From Euryhalocaulis sp050486445 (GTDB lineage: Bacteria > Pseudomonadota > Alphaproteobacteria > Caulobacterales > Maricaulaceae), in assembly GCA_050486445.1 (NCBI GenBank), contig JBJHDH010000012.1, positions 1 through 64,000 on the forward strand: a stretch of 64,000 nucleotides of DNA. Direction: 5' to 3'. The translations under genes were made by a program, and so were the position numbers. This document shows, in pieces, positions 25,232 to 34,851 of the stretch. The notes beneath the pieces are model-generated. The model had not been told where the DNA came from and ran no database searches. It worked only from the letters and a program-made list of their open reading frames with translations. Every line of letters starts with the position of its first letter. The first letter of the stretch is position 1.

Positions 25232-26065
25232 ATGGCCGAGCCGTGCATCATCACCGTGGCCATCACCGGATCTGTTCCGAAGAAAAAGGACAATCCGGCG
25301 GTGCCCATCACCGTTGCCGAGCAGATCGAGTCGACGCATGAGGCGTTCGAGGCCGGCGCGACCATCGTGCATGTGCATGTGCGTAACGATGACGGAACCA
25401 CATCTTCTGACCCCGACAAGTTCGGCGCGTTCAAGGAAGGCGTGAACCGGCACTGTCCCGGCATGATCGTGCAGTTTTCCACCGGCGGGCGCAGCGGCAA
25501 GGGCAGCGAGCGCGGCGGCATGTTGCACCACCGGCCGGACATGGCGTCGCTGGCCACCGGCTCGTGCAATTTTCCCGGCATGATCTACGAGAACAGCCCG
25601 CAACTGATCGACGAACTGTCCGCCATGATGCTGGAGCATGGCGTGAAGCCGGAGATCGAGGTGTTTGATCTTTCCATGATCTATAACGCCGCGAACCTGC
25701 TGAAACAGGGAAAGCTGAACGGCCCGCTGCATGTGCAGTTCGTGATGGGCGTGCCGAACGCGCAGCCGGCGCTGGAGCAGGTTCTGGATTTCGAACTGGC
25801 GGAGCTGAAACGCCTGCTGCCGGACGCCACATGGGTGGCGGCGGGCCTGGGCCGGCACCAGCTAGAGGTCAATCACTGGGCGCTGGCGCGCGGCGGCCAT
25901 TGCCGCACCGGGCTGGAGGACAATATCCGCTATGACAAGGACCGGCTGGCGGCGTCGAACGCCGAGCTGGTTGCGCGCGTCGCCGGTCTCTGCGCCGAAT
26001 ATGGGCGCCGCCCGGCCACCGCCGCCGAGGCGCGCGCCATTCTCGGCCTGCCGCCAGTGGGGTAA
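25232..26065 (+). CDS. 3-keto-5-aminohexanoate cleavage (BKACE/Kce) family enzyme
   Basis: 277 residues. The family pattern is plain: IITVAITGSVPKKKDNPAVPIT at the start, metal-binding HVHV in ATIVHVHVRNDDG, TGGRSGKGSERGGML, and an Asn/Ala-rich C-terminal part with VAAGLGRHQLEVNHWALARGGHCRTGLEDNI. These TIM-barrel Zn enzymes condense a beta-keto acid with acetyl-CoA and split it to acetoacetate plus a new CoA ester. The substrate varies widely across the family. Here it probably acts on a beta-keto acid formed from an aromatic or terpenoid side chain. Confidence 0.92.
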   Translation: MAEPCIITVAITGSVPKKKDNPAVPITVAEQIESTHEAFEAGATIVHVHVRNDDGTTSSDPDKFGAFKEGVNRHCPGMIVQFSTGGRSGKGSERGGMLHHRPDMASLATGSCNFPGMIYENSPQLIDELSAMMLEHGVKPEIEVFDLSMIYNAANLLKQGKLNGPLHVQFVMGVPNAQPALEQVLDFELAELKRLLPDATWVAAGLGRHQLEVNHWALARGGHCRTGLEDNIRYDKDRLAASNAELVARVAGLCAEYGRRPATAAEARAILGLPPVG

Positions 26066-26125
26066 AGTCAAGCCACAGCAGCAAAACACAAAAAAACAGA
26101 CACTGGAAAAATGGGGGGAAGACCA

Positions 26126-27658
26126 ATGAAACCGATCAAGACGCTGTTGCTGTCCGCCGCGGCCCTGCCCTGGGCCGGCGCGGCCTTCGCGCAGAGCTGC
26201 GACCAGTTGCAATCCTTCGCCCATGACGGCCACAGCGTGGAGATCGAATCCACGCAAATGATCGAGGCCGGAACGGCCGTGCCTCCCGGCCCCGGCGGCC
26301 CCGGCATGGCCCTGCCCGCGCATTGCCGGGTGGAGGGCATTGTCGACCGGCGCACCGGGGTCAATGGCGTGGAATACGGCACGCGCTTCGCGCTGGCCTT
26401 GCCCGCGGACTGGAACGGCCGCTTTCTGTTTCAGGGCGGCGGCGGACTGAATGGCAGCGTCGGCGCCCCGGTCGGCGCGGGCACGGCGGGCGACGAGCCC
26501 GCTCTGCATCGCGGCTTCGCCGTCATCGCCACCGACTCCGGCCATCAGGGCGCCGGCGGATTCGACGCCAGCTTCATGGAAGACCAGCAGGCGGCGCTGG
26601 ACTTCTACTATGCCTCCAACGGCAAGATGGCGCCCATCGCAAAGGCGATGATCGCCGCGCATTATGCCCGGCCCGTGGATCATTCCTATTATGTCGGCTG
26701 TTCCACCGGCGGACGCGAAGGCATGATTATGTCGCAGCGTTTCCCGCTCTATTTCGACGGCATTATCTCTGGCGCGCCGGCGATGCGCACCGGCCATTCC
26801 AATATGTCGCTGGCCTTCATCAACGCCGCCTTCGCCGAGCACGCGCCGGAGGGGCCGGGCAGCCTGCTTTCCGACAGCGACCGGGCGCTGGTCGTGGAGG
26901 GAATGCTCGCCGCCTGCGACGCCGATGACGGGATCGAGGACGGCATGATCTTCAATACGCAGTCCTGCGGCTTCGCGGCGGCGGACCTGATGTGCCGCGC
27001 CGAAAAGACCGATTCCTGCCTTTCCGAAGGTCAGGTGCGCGCGCTGGAAACGGCGTTCGCCGGGCCGGTGGATTCGCGCGGCGTGCAGCTTTATCCCGCC
27101 TTCCCGTGGGATCCGGGGCTGAACGAGTCCGGCCCCGGACTGCCCGGCATTCTGCAAAGCGGCGGGTCCAGCCCGGTGCAGGGCCAGCAGACCGCCGCGT
27201 TCGACGCCGACGCGGCGGGGGCGGCGCTGGAAGCGAATACATTCAGCAGCATCGGCGACAGCCTGTCGCCGATGCTGAGCACATTCCGTGAGGCGGGATC
27301 AAAGTTGATCTTCTATCACGGCATGGCCGACCCCTGGTTCTCGGCCAACGACACGCGGCTCTATTATGAGAGCCTCGCGCAAACCAATGGCGGCGCGGAC
27401 GCGGTGCGCGATTTCAGCCGCCTGTTCCTGGCGCCCGGCATGGGGCATTGCGCAGGCGGCTCGGCGGCGCTGGACCGTTTCGACATGCTGACCGCGATTG
27501 TTGACTGGGTAGAAACCGGCGCCGCGCCGGAGCGGGTGCTCAGCACCGGCGCCGCTTTTCCCGGCCGCGAGCGCCCGCTCTGCCCCTATCCGGAATATCC
27601 GCATTATACGGGCGGCGACCCGGACGCGGCGGACAGCTTCGCCTGCCGCGCGCCATGA
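26126..27658 (+). CDS. Tannase/feruloyl esterase family hydrolase, exported
   Basis: 510 residues from the ATG at 26126 (GGGGGGAAG upstream). Signal peptide about 1-23, ending GAAFAQ. The family nucleophile motif CSTGGRE lies in DHSYYVGCSTGGREGMIMSQRFPLYFDGIISGAPA near residue 195. The C-terminal part, with LIFYHGMADPWFSANDT, carries the acid, and GMGHCAGG the His. Cysteines are many, as usual for tannases, which hydrolyse gallate or ferulate esters in the periplasm. It is the third gene of the SDR-BKACE-tannase run, which fits release of phenolic acids from plant polymers. Confidence 0.9.
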   Translation: MKPIKTLLLSAAALPWAGAAFAQSCDQLQSFAHDGHSVEIESTQMIEAGTAVPPGPGGPGMALPAHCRVEGIVDRRTGVNGVEYGTRFALALPADWNGRFLFQGGGGLNGSVGAPVGAGTAGDEPALHRGFAVIATDSGHQGAGGFDASFMEDQQAALDFYYASNGKMAPIAKAMIAAHYARPVDHSYYVGCSTGGREGMIMSQRFPLYFDGIISGAPAMRTGHSNMSLAFINAAFAEHAPEGPGSLLSDSDRALVVEGMLAACDADDGIEDGMIFNTQSCGFAAADLMCRAEKTDSCLSEGQVRALETAFAGPVDSRGVQLYPAFPWDPGLNESGPGLPGILQSGGSSPVQGQQTAAFDADAAGAALEANTFSSIGDSLSPMLSTFREAGSKLIFYHGMADPWFSANDTRLYYESLAQTNGGADAVRDFSRLFLAPGMGHCAGGSAALDRFDMLTAIVDWVETGAAPERVLSTGAAFPGRERPLCPYPEYPHYTGGDPDAADSFACRAP

Positions 27659-27721
27659 ATCCGCCCCGGCTGAGCCCCTGAATCGGACTGCTGGACGGAA
27701 CCCCGGCTTTGCCCCGGCCAT

Positions 27722-27769
27722 TTCCCTTTAAAGGGAATTTTCCCTGTAAATCTAAGGGGAAACGGACCA
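27722..27769 (+). promoter_or_regulatory. Mutually exclusive hairpins masking the yqhA-like ribosome-binding site
   Basis: Four short arms lie in a row: TTCCCTTT (27722-27729), AAAGGGAA (27730-27737), TTTCCCT (27739-27745) and GGGGAAA (27756-27762). Arm 2 can pair with arm 1 (a perfect 16-base palindrome) or with arm 3. Arm 3 can instead pair with arm 4, which contains the ribosome-binding site (AAGGGG, 8-10 bases before the GTG start). So 1:2 plus 3:4 hides the site and 2:3 frees it. This is the layout of a translational switch, though hairpin 1:2 needs loop opening and the arms are short. A double-strand operator is an alternative reading. Confidence 0.4.
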
Positions 27770-28420
27770 GTGGCGGGTATGACCAAATTCGAGCAGCGGA
27801 TCGTCGTCGGGTCGCGCTTCATGACGGTGATCGCCGTGCTCGGCTCGCTGGCCGGCTCGCTGCTGATGTTCTGTCTGGGCATGGTGAACATCGTCAATGC
27901 GTTCCGCTTCGCCCTGGCCGGGCCCGGGGAGCTGGACATTGAGGAAGGAACCGACATCGCCACGCTGGGCGAGAGCCTGGCCATTATCAGCGTGATCGAG
28001 GGGCTGGACCGGTTTCTGATCGCCATTGTGCTGCTGTATTTCAGCTATGGCGTCTATTCGCTGTTCATCCATCCCGAGGAGAAAGAAACCACTCTGAAGC
28101 TGCCCGCATGGCTGCGAGTGAAACAGATCGGCCAGCTCAAACAGGTGGTGACAGAAGTTATCATCGTCGTCCTGTTCGTGCTGTTCCTGCGTGTCGCGCT
28201 GCGCATCTTTCAGGATCCGAACCTGACGCTGACCTGGGTGCAGATGGGCACGATCCTGCTGCTGCCTCTCTGCACGCTGCTGCTGGGCCTGACGCTGCGG
28301 CTGGTGCAGCTTCATCCCAAGCCGTTCCGCCTGAGAGAGGAGGAAGCCCCAGGCCCGGCCGATCCCGTAGAGGCGCAGAACCCTCCCCTCTCCAACAAGC
28401 GCGCGGCGGAGCTGGACTAG
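27770..28420 (+). CDS. YqhA/UPF0114-family membrane protein
   Basis: 216 residues from the GTG at 27770. An ATG at 27779 would leave the AAGGGG ribosome-binding site too far upstream. It has the UPF0114 layout: helix 1 (about 17-40, MTVIAVLGSLAGSLLMFCLGM), the conserved helix IEGLDRFLIAIVLLYFSYGVYSLFI, then two further helices (TEVIIVVLFVLFLRVAL; IPLCTLLLGLT-like). The C-terminal tail is charged. The function of the family is unknown. It sits alone between the tannase operon and the carotenoid-oxygenase gene, with a distinctive structured leader. Confidence 0.85.
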   Translation: MAGMTKFEQRIVVGSRFMTVIAVLGSLAGSLLMFCLGMVNIVNAFRFALAGPGELDIEEGTDIATLGESLAIISVIEGLDRFLIAIVLLYFSYGVYSLFIHPEEKETTLKLPAWLRVKQIGQLKQVVTEVIIVVLFVLFLRVALRIFQDPNLTLTWVQMGTILLLPLCTLLLGLTLRLVQLHPKPFRLREEEAPGPADPVEAQNPPLSNKRAAELD

Positions 28421-28551
28421 GGAGCGGAGGGAGCGGCAAAAGACCGCAAAGCCCCACGGACAAATCGGGGACAAATCCTGTGCGCCGGGCCGCCAAATTG
28501 GCTAAAAAACGTGCAGGAAGAGAAATACGAACGAACGGGGAAGGATCGTCC

Positions 28552-30012
28552 ATGGCCAGGTTTCCGGAAACGCCCAATTTTACCGGCTTCAACGAGCCGA
28601 TGCGTTACGAGGCCGATCTGATCGACCTGGAGGTCGAGGGCGAGGTTCCGCCGGAGCTGGACGGCGCCTTTTTCCATGTGCGGCCCGACCCGCAATTCCC
28701 GCCGAAAATGGGCGACGATATCTATTTCGCCGGCGATGGCGCCGTTTCGGCGTTCTATTTCAAGGACGGGCGGGTGGATTTCCGCCATCGCTATGTGCGC
28801 ACCGACAAATACAATCTGGAGCGGACCGCTGGCCGCGCGCTGTTCGGCGCCTATCGCAATCCGCTGACCGACGACGAATCCGTGCAAGGGCGCTATCGCG
28901 GCACGGCCAACACCAATGTCCTGGTGCATGGCGGCAAGCTCTGGGCGCTGAAGGAAGACAGCCCGCCCGTGGCGATGGACCCCTCAACGCTGGAGACTCA
29001 GGGCTATTCCGATTTCGGCGGAAAGATGGAAAGCCAGACCTTCACCGCGCATCCGAAGATCGACCCCGAAACCGGACAGATGATCGCCTTCGGTTATGCG
29101 GCGCGCGGGCTCTGCACGCCGGTTGTTTCCTATATGGAAATCGGCGCGGACGGGACGCTGGAGCGTGAAGTCTTCATCGACGTTCCCTATTATTCGATGA
29201 TCCATGATTTCGCGGTGACGCGCGACTATGTGGTTTTTCCCATTATTCCGCTGATCGGAAACTGGGACCGGTTGCGCGCCGGGATGCCGCATTTCGGCTA
29301 CGACCCATCGCTGAACGTACATCTGGGCGTGCTGCCGCGCGGCGGCGATGCGAAGGACGTGCGCTGGTTCACCGCGCCTTCCTGTTTCAACGCCCATATC
29401 ATCAACGCCTTCAATGACGGACAGAAAATCCATGTCGACCTGCCGGTCTCGCGCGGCAACGGCATGCCGTTCTTCCCGGATGTGACCGGCGCGCCCTTCG
29501 ACCCGCAGGTCTCGGCGCCGGTGCTGAATCGCTGGACCATCGACATGGCGTCCAACAGCGAGGGGTTCGAGCAGGCCGCCATCGCCCCGATTCCGGGGGA
29601 GCTGCCGCGCATCGACGACCGCTACGCCATGAGCGCCTATCGTCATGCCTGGTATCATTCCGTCGATCCGTCCAAACCCTGGGAGGGGCCGGGATCCCCG
29701 GCCGAGATCGGCCTCTTCTTCGTCAATATGCTGGTGCATCAGGACATGATGACCGGGGCGCCCCAGACCTATTGGCACAGCCCGGAGACCATCTTCCAGG
29801 AAGTCTGTTTTGTGCCCCGGTCCCCGGATGCGCCGGAGGGCGACGGCTTCCTTCTGGGCATCGCCAATCACGCCCGGCAGCGGCGCAGCGATCTGTTCAT
29901 TTTCGACCCGATGGCCATCGCCGAAGGGCCGAAAGCCACAATTCGTCTGCCCTTCATGCTGCGGGCCGGGGTGCACGGTAACTGGGCGCCGGGGATACGG
30001 GCCGGGTTCTAG
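28552..30012 (+). CDS. Carotenoid oxygenase family (lignostilbene-dioxygenase-like)
   Basis: 486 residues from the ATG at 28552 (GGGGAAGGAT upstream). The seven-bladed propeller family is clear, with four iron-binding His contexts: FTAHPKIDPETGQMIAFGY, MIHDFAVTRDYVVFP, CFNAHIINAFNDG and, near the C-terminus, GVHGNWAPG. There is no signal peptide. Members cleave C=C bonds of carotenoids or of stilbenes such as lignostilbene. Because several lignin or phenolic genes are nearby and no carotenoid-synthesis genes are, stilbene cleavage to two aromatic aldehydes is the better guess, and the aldehyde dehydrogenase at 6.6 kb could take the products. Confidence 0.9.
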   Translation: MARFPETPNFTGFNEPMRYEADLIDLEVEGEVPPELDGAFFHVRPDPQFPPKMGDDIYFAGDGAVSAFYFKDGRVDFRHRYVRTDKYNLERTAGRALFGAYRNPLTDDESVQGRYRGTANTNVLVHGGKLWALKEDSPPVAMDPSTLETQGYSDFGGKMESQTFTAHPKIDPETGQMIAFGYAARGLCTPVVSYMEIGADGTLEREVFIDVPYYSMIHDFAVTRDYVVFPIIPLIGNWDRLRAGMPHFGYDPSLNVHLGVLPRGGDAKDVRWFTAPSCFNAHIINAFNDGQKIHVDLPVSRGNGMPFFPDVTGAPFDPQVSAPVLNRWTIDMASNSEGFEQAAIAPIPGELPRIDDRYAMSAYRHAWYHSVDPSKPWEGPGSPAEIGLFFVNMLVHQDMMTGAPQTYWHSPETIFQEVCFVPRSPDAPEGDGFLLGIANHARQRRSDLFIFDPMAIAEGPKATIRLPFMLRAGVHGNWAPGIRAGF

Positions 30013-30177
30013 GGGCCGCCTTAGTCCGGCAGGGAACCTTCGCCGTTCCAGCGATTTTCATGTTCCGGCAATAATTGTCGCTTTTTGGCGCCGCATGTGC
30101 GAAAAGACCTGACCGGGTGAGGGCGGCCTGATCCCAGTCATGCTGCGTTCATATTACCTGATCAGGATGCGCCACGC

Positions 30178-32136
30178 ATGATTTCCCGACGCACGCAAAC
30201 CCAGGCCGTCCGGCTGGTTGGCGACGGCGCCATCGCGCTGGCCGGCTTTATCGGGGGCTGCATGCTGGTAATCGGCCAGCCGCTGAGCTGGTGGACGGGC
30301 AGCACGCTGGGCCAGACCATCCTGTCGCTGGGCCTGTTTTACGCCGGTTGCATCATGGCGATCCTCGGCGCGGCCAGCATGCCCCAGCGCGCATGGCAGG
30401 ATGTATCGGCGCGCGATGTAGGCCGCATTCTCCGTCTGACCGTGGTGGGGACGCTGCTGTTCCTCGCCCTGACCTTCCTTATCAGCCGGGCGACGGTGCT
30501 GCCGCGTTCCGTGCTGCTGGCCGCCTGGCTGTTGACCGCCGGCGGCATGGCGGCGGCGCGGCTGGTGGTGCGGGCGCAAGTGGAAGGCTGGCTGCTGGAC
30601 GTCCTGGCGCCGTTCCGCATGCCGCGTCCCGAAAGCGCGAAGCCGATGGTCCTCCTGGTCGGCCCTTCGACGCGAGTGCAGCGCGCCTTGTTCGATATTC
30701 GCGATACCGGCGCGCCCTATCGCCCCATTGGCGTGGTTCTGGAAGACCCGCAGGCGCGCAAAACCATGATCGGCGCGCGCGTGCTGGGCGGCGCCAATGA
30801 GCTGGTCTCCATCGTCGAAGGGCTGGCGGGCCGTGACCGGCTGAAATTCTCCATCGTGTTCGTGGAGACGCCGACCCGGGTGCGCGGCGTGGATGAATCG
30901 GTGCTGGCGCGGCTGCGCCGCACCGGCATGCCGATCATGCGCATGCCCCGGATCACCGAACTGACCGAACAGGATCGCGCCTTTGTGCATTTCCGCCGCA
31001 TGCGGCTGGAGGAGTTGCTGTTCCGGCCGCAGGTCGATCTCAGCAACCCCGCCTTTGTGCAGGGAATGCGCGGCAAAAGGGTTCTGGTGACCGGTGCGGG
31101 GGGCAGCATCGGTTCCGAACTCTGCCGGCAGATCGCCGCGCTGGGCTGCGGCCGCCTGATTATGGCTGACATTGCCGAAACGCCGCTGTTCGAGATCGAC
31201 CGCGAGATCGCCTCCAATCACCCGTCTTTGCCCCGCCGCGCCACACTATGCGATGTGCGCGACCAGGCCGCCGTCGAAGCGCTGATCCGCGAAGAGCGTC
31301 CGCACCGCATCTTCCACGCCGCGGCGCTGAAACATGTATCGCTGATGGAAGTTCACCCGCGCGACGCGGTGCGGACCAATCTGGCGGGCACGGCCAATGT
31401 GGCGCGCGCCGCACGCGAAAATGGCGTGGGGCAGATGGTGCTGCTGTCCACCGACAAGGCGGTGAATCCTTCCAGCGTCATGGGCGCGACCAAACGTCTT
31501 GCCGAGGCGCTGGTCCGCGGGCTCAACGCCGAGGGGACGACGCATTTCTCGGTCGTGCGCTTTGGCAATGTGCTGAATTCCAACGGCTCCGCCGTGCCAA
31601 TCTTCCGCCGCCAGATTGAAGCCGGCGGCCCGGTGACCGTCACGCATCCCGACGTCGAGCGCTATTTCATGACCATTCCGGAATCGGTGCAGCTTGTCCT
31701 GCACGCCGCTGAAGTGGCCGACGCCCGCGAAGAGCGCGATCCCGGCGTGTTCGTGCTGGAAATGGGCAAGCCGGTGAAGATCGTGGATATGGCGCGGCGC
31801 ATGATTGACCTGCTCGCCCCGCCCGAATCCGCCCGCAATATCGAGATCAAGCTGATCGGCCTCCAGCCCGGCGAAAAGCTGAGCGAAGAGCTGGTCGATA
31901 GCAACGAAGAGACGATCTACTCCACCGAAGGCGTGCTCGAAGTGCGCGCGCGGCGCGCCGTCAATCTGGGTCTCAAGGATGTGGAGACGCTGATCCGGTT
32001 CTGCGCGGATGGCGACCGCGATGCGGTGCGCGCCCGCCTGTTCGAGGAAGTGGCGCGGGTGCGTGGCGAAGGCCCGGCGGAAACCGTGCGCCTTCAGGTC
32101 ATTCAGGGCGAAACAGCGGCCCGCCCGGCCCGGTAA
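30178..32136 (+). CDS. Membrane-anchored sugar-nucleotide dehydratase (CapD/FlaA1/WbpM type)
   Basis: 652 residues. Four N-terminal membrane helices (about 12-125) precede a CoA-binding-like domain (about 150-270). The catalytic SDR domain (about 295-580) has TGAGGSIGSE (NAD-binding) and the catalytic stretch LLSTDKAVNPSSVMGATKRLAEALV, in which Met replaces the usual Tyr, as in UDP-GlcNAc 4,6-dehydratases. These enzymes begin synthesis of deoxy-amino sugars for capsule, O-antigen or flagellin glycosylation. It stands alone here, without other polysaccharide genes. Given the flagellar block 17 kb away, a role in flagellin glycosylation is possible. Confidence 0.9.
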   Translation: MISRRTQTQAVRLVGDGAIALAGFIGGCMLVIGQPLSWWTGSTLGQTILSLGLFYAGCIMAILGAASMPQRAWQDVSARDVGRILRLTVVGTLLFLALTFLISRATVLPRSVLLAAWLLTAGGMAAARLVVRAQVEGWLLDVLAPFRMPRPESAKPMVLLVGPSTRVQRALFDIRDTGAPYRPIGVVLEDPQARKTMIGARVLGGANELVSIVEGLAGRDRLKFSIVFVETPTRVRGVDESVLARLRRTGMPIMRMPRITELTEQDRAFVHFRRMRLEELLFRPQVDLSNPAFVQGMRGKRVLVTGAGGSIGSELCRQIAALGCGRLIMADIAETPLFEIDREIASNHPSLPRRATLCDVRDQAAVEALIREERPHRIFHAAALKHVSLMEVHPRDAVRTNLAGTANVARAARENGVGQMVLLSTDKAVNPSSVMGATKRLAEALVRGLNAEGTTHFSVVRFGNVLNSNGSAVPIFRRQIEAGGPVTVTHPDVERYFMTIPESVQLVLHAAEVADAREERDPGVFVLEMGKPVKIVDMARRMIDLLAPPESARNIEIKLIGLQPGEKLSEELVDSNEETIYSTEGVLEVRARRAVNLGLKDVETLIRFCADGDRDAVRARLFEEVARVRGEGPAETVRLQVIQGETAARPAR

Positions 32137-32266
32137 AATTTGTCACGATGACGCCCGGCCGGGAACCCGATCTACACACGCCCGGTCAGTTCCGAATTTC
32201 ACATAGCTGAAAAAGCGGCGCCCCGGCCGCGCGGAAATTCGATCCGTGCGGCCAGGGCGGGTCTGC

Positions 32267-33433
32267 TCAGAAACGGTAGAGTAGCGCGGAAGATACCGAC
32301 AGCACCCGCGCACCGCTGAAATCTGCCTGATAGAACAGCGGATTGGGGACACCGCCGGTCAGGGTGGACGTATCCATCCGTCCGCCTTTCATCCGGCCAT
32401 AGACGCCGCCAACGCGCAGCTGCACCGCGTCGCTCACATCCAGAATTCCGTCCAACGCCGCGGCGCGCAGCGTCGTCTGAGTGGTGAATCCCCGCGTAGC
32501 GCCCTGATCGTGCGTCCCGCTCAGCGCCAGCGTGAAATGATCGCTGATCTGACGCGCCAGGCCCAGCGTGACGCGGGTGGTGTTGCGCCATTGCAGCTCC
32601 AGCGCGCTGACCGCCGACGCATGAGTGCAGACCGGAACCGCCGGCGGGCAAAGCGGCATGGAGTCCGTGACGCTCCAGCGGGTGCGATTGAGAATGCCGA
32701 ACACAAGCGTCCGCGGCGCGACACCCGTCTGGACCCGCAATTCGGTGGCGGAGGGCATGGTGATCCGCCCGGCGGCCGGCCCGCTATAGACACCCGGCAC
32801 GCTCACGCTGCCGGCCGGTGCGAAACTAATCGAATCGTGATGGATCAGGCTGATCCGCATCCCATATTGCGGCATCTCGTAGGCGGCGCCGATGCGCCAG
32901 CCGCGCGCGCGGTCCGAAACATCGGTCCGCCCGGCCCCGGCGAACGGAATTTCCTGCGTCAGCACATAGCGGATTTTCTGGTCCGAAACGCCGCCGATCA
33001 GGCTGGCGCGCCCCGGCCCGGCCTCGACGCCCAGCGCGCAGGTCAGGCCGATATCGCGCGAGGTGAAATCCTGCACCACGACCGCCATGGCGTAGGGCCA
33101 GGCGGTTCCATGATCCGCCTTGCCCCCATATGGCTCCCGCCAGGTAGCGAGACAGCGCAGATTCTGCGTCAGCCGCGCGCCGAGGCTGATGCGCATCGTC
33201 TGGAAACTGGCCGCCTCACGCACGTCGGGCGACGGGCCGAGCGCGCCGGTGACATTGGTCAGGCTGCGCTTCGGCGCAATATGCCGGCCCCCGACCTCCA
33301 GCACGGCCCGGCTGTCATCGAACAGCAATTCGTAATTGCGCTCGCCCGTATCATAGCCGCCCGCCAGAACGGGCGTCGCAAGACAGCAGGCGGCAATCAG
33401 CGCGGGAAGCCCCGCGCGCGGCAATCTCGTCAT
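32267..33433 (-). CDS. Outer-membrane beta-barrel protein, hypothetical
   Basis: 388 residues with a signal peptide (about 1-25, ending TPVLAGG). Alternating strands dominate the mature part (for example MRISLGARLTQNLRCLATWREPYG, VTLGLARQISDHFTLALSGTHDQG, RVGGVYGRMKGG), and the C-terminus is SVSSALLYRF, ending in the Phe used for BAM-dependent insertion. The pattern resembles FadL/OmpP1-type long-chain fatty acid transporters (see SLIHHDSISF...), which also import aromatic hydrocarbons, but I do not see the full FadL signature. It converges on the dehydratase gene. Confidence 0.65.
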   Translation of the reverse strand: MTRLPRAGLPALIAACCLATPVLAGGYDTGERNYELLFDDSRAVLEVGGRHIAPKRSLTNVTGALGPSPDVREAASFQTMRISLGARLTQNLRCLATWREPYGGKADHGTAWPYAMAVVVQDFTSRDIGLTCALGVEAGPGRASLIGGVSDQKIRYVLTQEIPFAGAGRTDVSDRARGWRIGAAYEMPQYGMRISLIHHDSISFAPAGSVSVPGVYSGPAAGRITMPSATELRVQTGVAPRTLVFGILNRTRWSVTDSMPLCPPAVPVCTHASAVSALELQWRNTTRVTLGLARQISDHFTLALSGTHDQGATRGFTTQTTLRAAALDGILDVSDAVQLRVGGVYGRMKGGRMDTSTLTGGVPNPLFYQADFSGARVLSVSSALLYRF

Positions 33434-33738
33434 GGATAATCCCCCTGTTTCCCATTCCCCGCCCGGGCGACGCCTTCACCGGAAACGCTCCTCGGACGCC
33501 CGCAAGCGGGGACGCTCCTGACGGAGCAGAATCTGCATGGAAGACGCACCCCCCGGGCCAATCCCCCAAATGGGTGAATAACAACCGATTCACACCAACG
33601 TGACGCCTGCGTGAGCCGGATGGCGGGGTTATTGGAAAAGTCCCATTGGACCGCGAACTTCAGGAAAAGAAGACTCTGGCCGGCGGGCGCGCACCGGGAG
33701 AAACCGCTTCCCCGGGTCGCGTCCGGGGTTGGGAAGGC
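33434..33738. other. Intergenic region between the barrel-protein gene and tRNA-Ala
   Basis: 305 bases without a supported gene. It must hold the promoter of the barrel-protein gene (reading leftward) and the 3' end of the tRNA transcript. The AT-richest part is near 33575-33605 (GAATAACAACCGATTCACAC). No strong hairpin or T run was recognised next to the tRNA. The short open frames here look incidental. Confidence 0.5.
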
Positions 33739-33814
<76 letters not shown>

Positions 33815-33987
33815 ATCTCGCAGTGAGGCGGCTATATGGCCGGGCGCCCCGGCGCCGTCAAGCAAGCCGGGCCGCTGGCCCGGTCCGGCGTTTCCCTCCT
33901 GCGTTTCCTTCCGCCCCTGTCCGTGCTGAGATCGCCCCCGCCTCCTTCCAGGGGGCATTTTCACGCAAGGGAGACCGGGGGGATCCA

Positions 33988-34761
33988 TTGGCCTTACGCA
34001 GCCCGATCATGCTCGCCGCCTGCGTCGCGCTGACGCTGGCCGCAGCGCCCGCGGCGCTGGCGCAGGGCTGCGCCCTGCCCGAGCCAGAGGTGCTGATGCG
34101 GGAGGGCGATCAAAGCGCGCCCGGCGGCCGCCTGGTGCAGATGTGGGAGCTGGACGCCGCCCAGGCGGAGATTCTGTGGTCGCGCACCGAGCCGCAGGGC
34201 GACTACGCCCGCTTCCGCGCCGCACTGAACGCACTGGAGATGGATGCCGATCCCGTGGCCCTGTTGCTGGCCGCGCAGGAGGCCCATAGCGGGGCGGAAC
34301 GGCACAATAGCCGCGTGGCCATCGACAATGCCGGCTACTGGATTCGCCCGGCGGGCTGTCTGGAAATGCTGCTGACCGGTATTCAGCACGGCCGGATGGA
34401 TACGTTCGAAACGCCCAGCGAATTCGCCGCCTTCGTACTGCGCAGTCCGAACGGGGAGCGCATCCGCGTCTATTTTTACACCAATAATTATGACGGACTC
34501 GGCCGCGTCGACCCGGTCGGCGAGCCGGTGGAGCGCGACCATGCAGCGGGCTGGTCCGTGCTGATCGGCATGCACAACCACGCCTTTCATCCAGGCGATC
34601 CGGGGTTGAACGGCGTGCTGGCGCCCGGCGCATCGGACGCAGGCTTCCATATCGCCATGCGGGCGCGCGTGGGGCTGGAGGAAGCCTGGATCACCAACGG
34701 GCTGGATACGATCCGCATGCCGGCCGCCAGCTTTGGCGAATTCCGGGGCGAGTCCCGCTAA
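33988..34761 (+). CDS. Exported hypothetical protein
   Basis: 257 residues from the TTG at 33988, which has GGGGGGAT just upstream. ATG at 34009 would cut into the signal peptide (about 1-26, SPIMLAACVALTLAAAPAALAQ). Mature features: two Cys, the stretch AAQEAHSGAERHNSRVAIDNAGYWIRP, YFYTNNYDGLGRVDPVGEPVERDHAAGWSVLIGMHNHAFHPGDP with three His close together, and a C-terminus MRARVGLEEAWITNGLDTIRMPA. The His-rich part could bind metal. I do not recognise the family. Confidence 0.65.
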   Translation: MALRSPIMLAACVALTLAAAPAALAQGCALPEPEVLMREGDQSAPGGRLVQMWELDAAQAEILWSRTEPQGDYARFRAALNALEMDADPVALLLAAQEAHSGAERHNSRVAIDNAGYWIRPAGCLEMLLTGIQHGRMDTFETPSEFAAFVLRSPNGERIRVYFYTNNYDGLGRVDPVGEPVERDHAAGWSVLIGMHNHAFHPGDPGLNGVLAPGASDAGFHIAMRARVGLEEAWITNGLDTIRMPAASFGEFRGESR

Positions 34762-34851
34762 TAACGGCTGGGAAACCCGCCCCCGAACGGTTTGCGCTTT
34801 GGGCCGGGCGGGTTAAAACCGGGCACGATTTCAGGAGCGGGAGACTGTATT

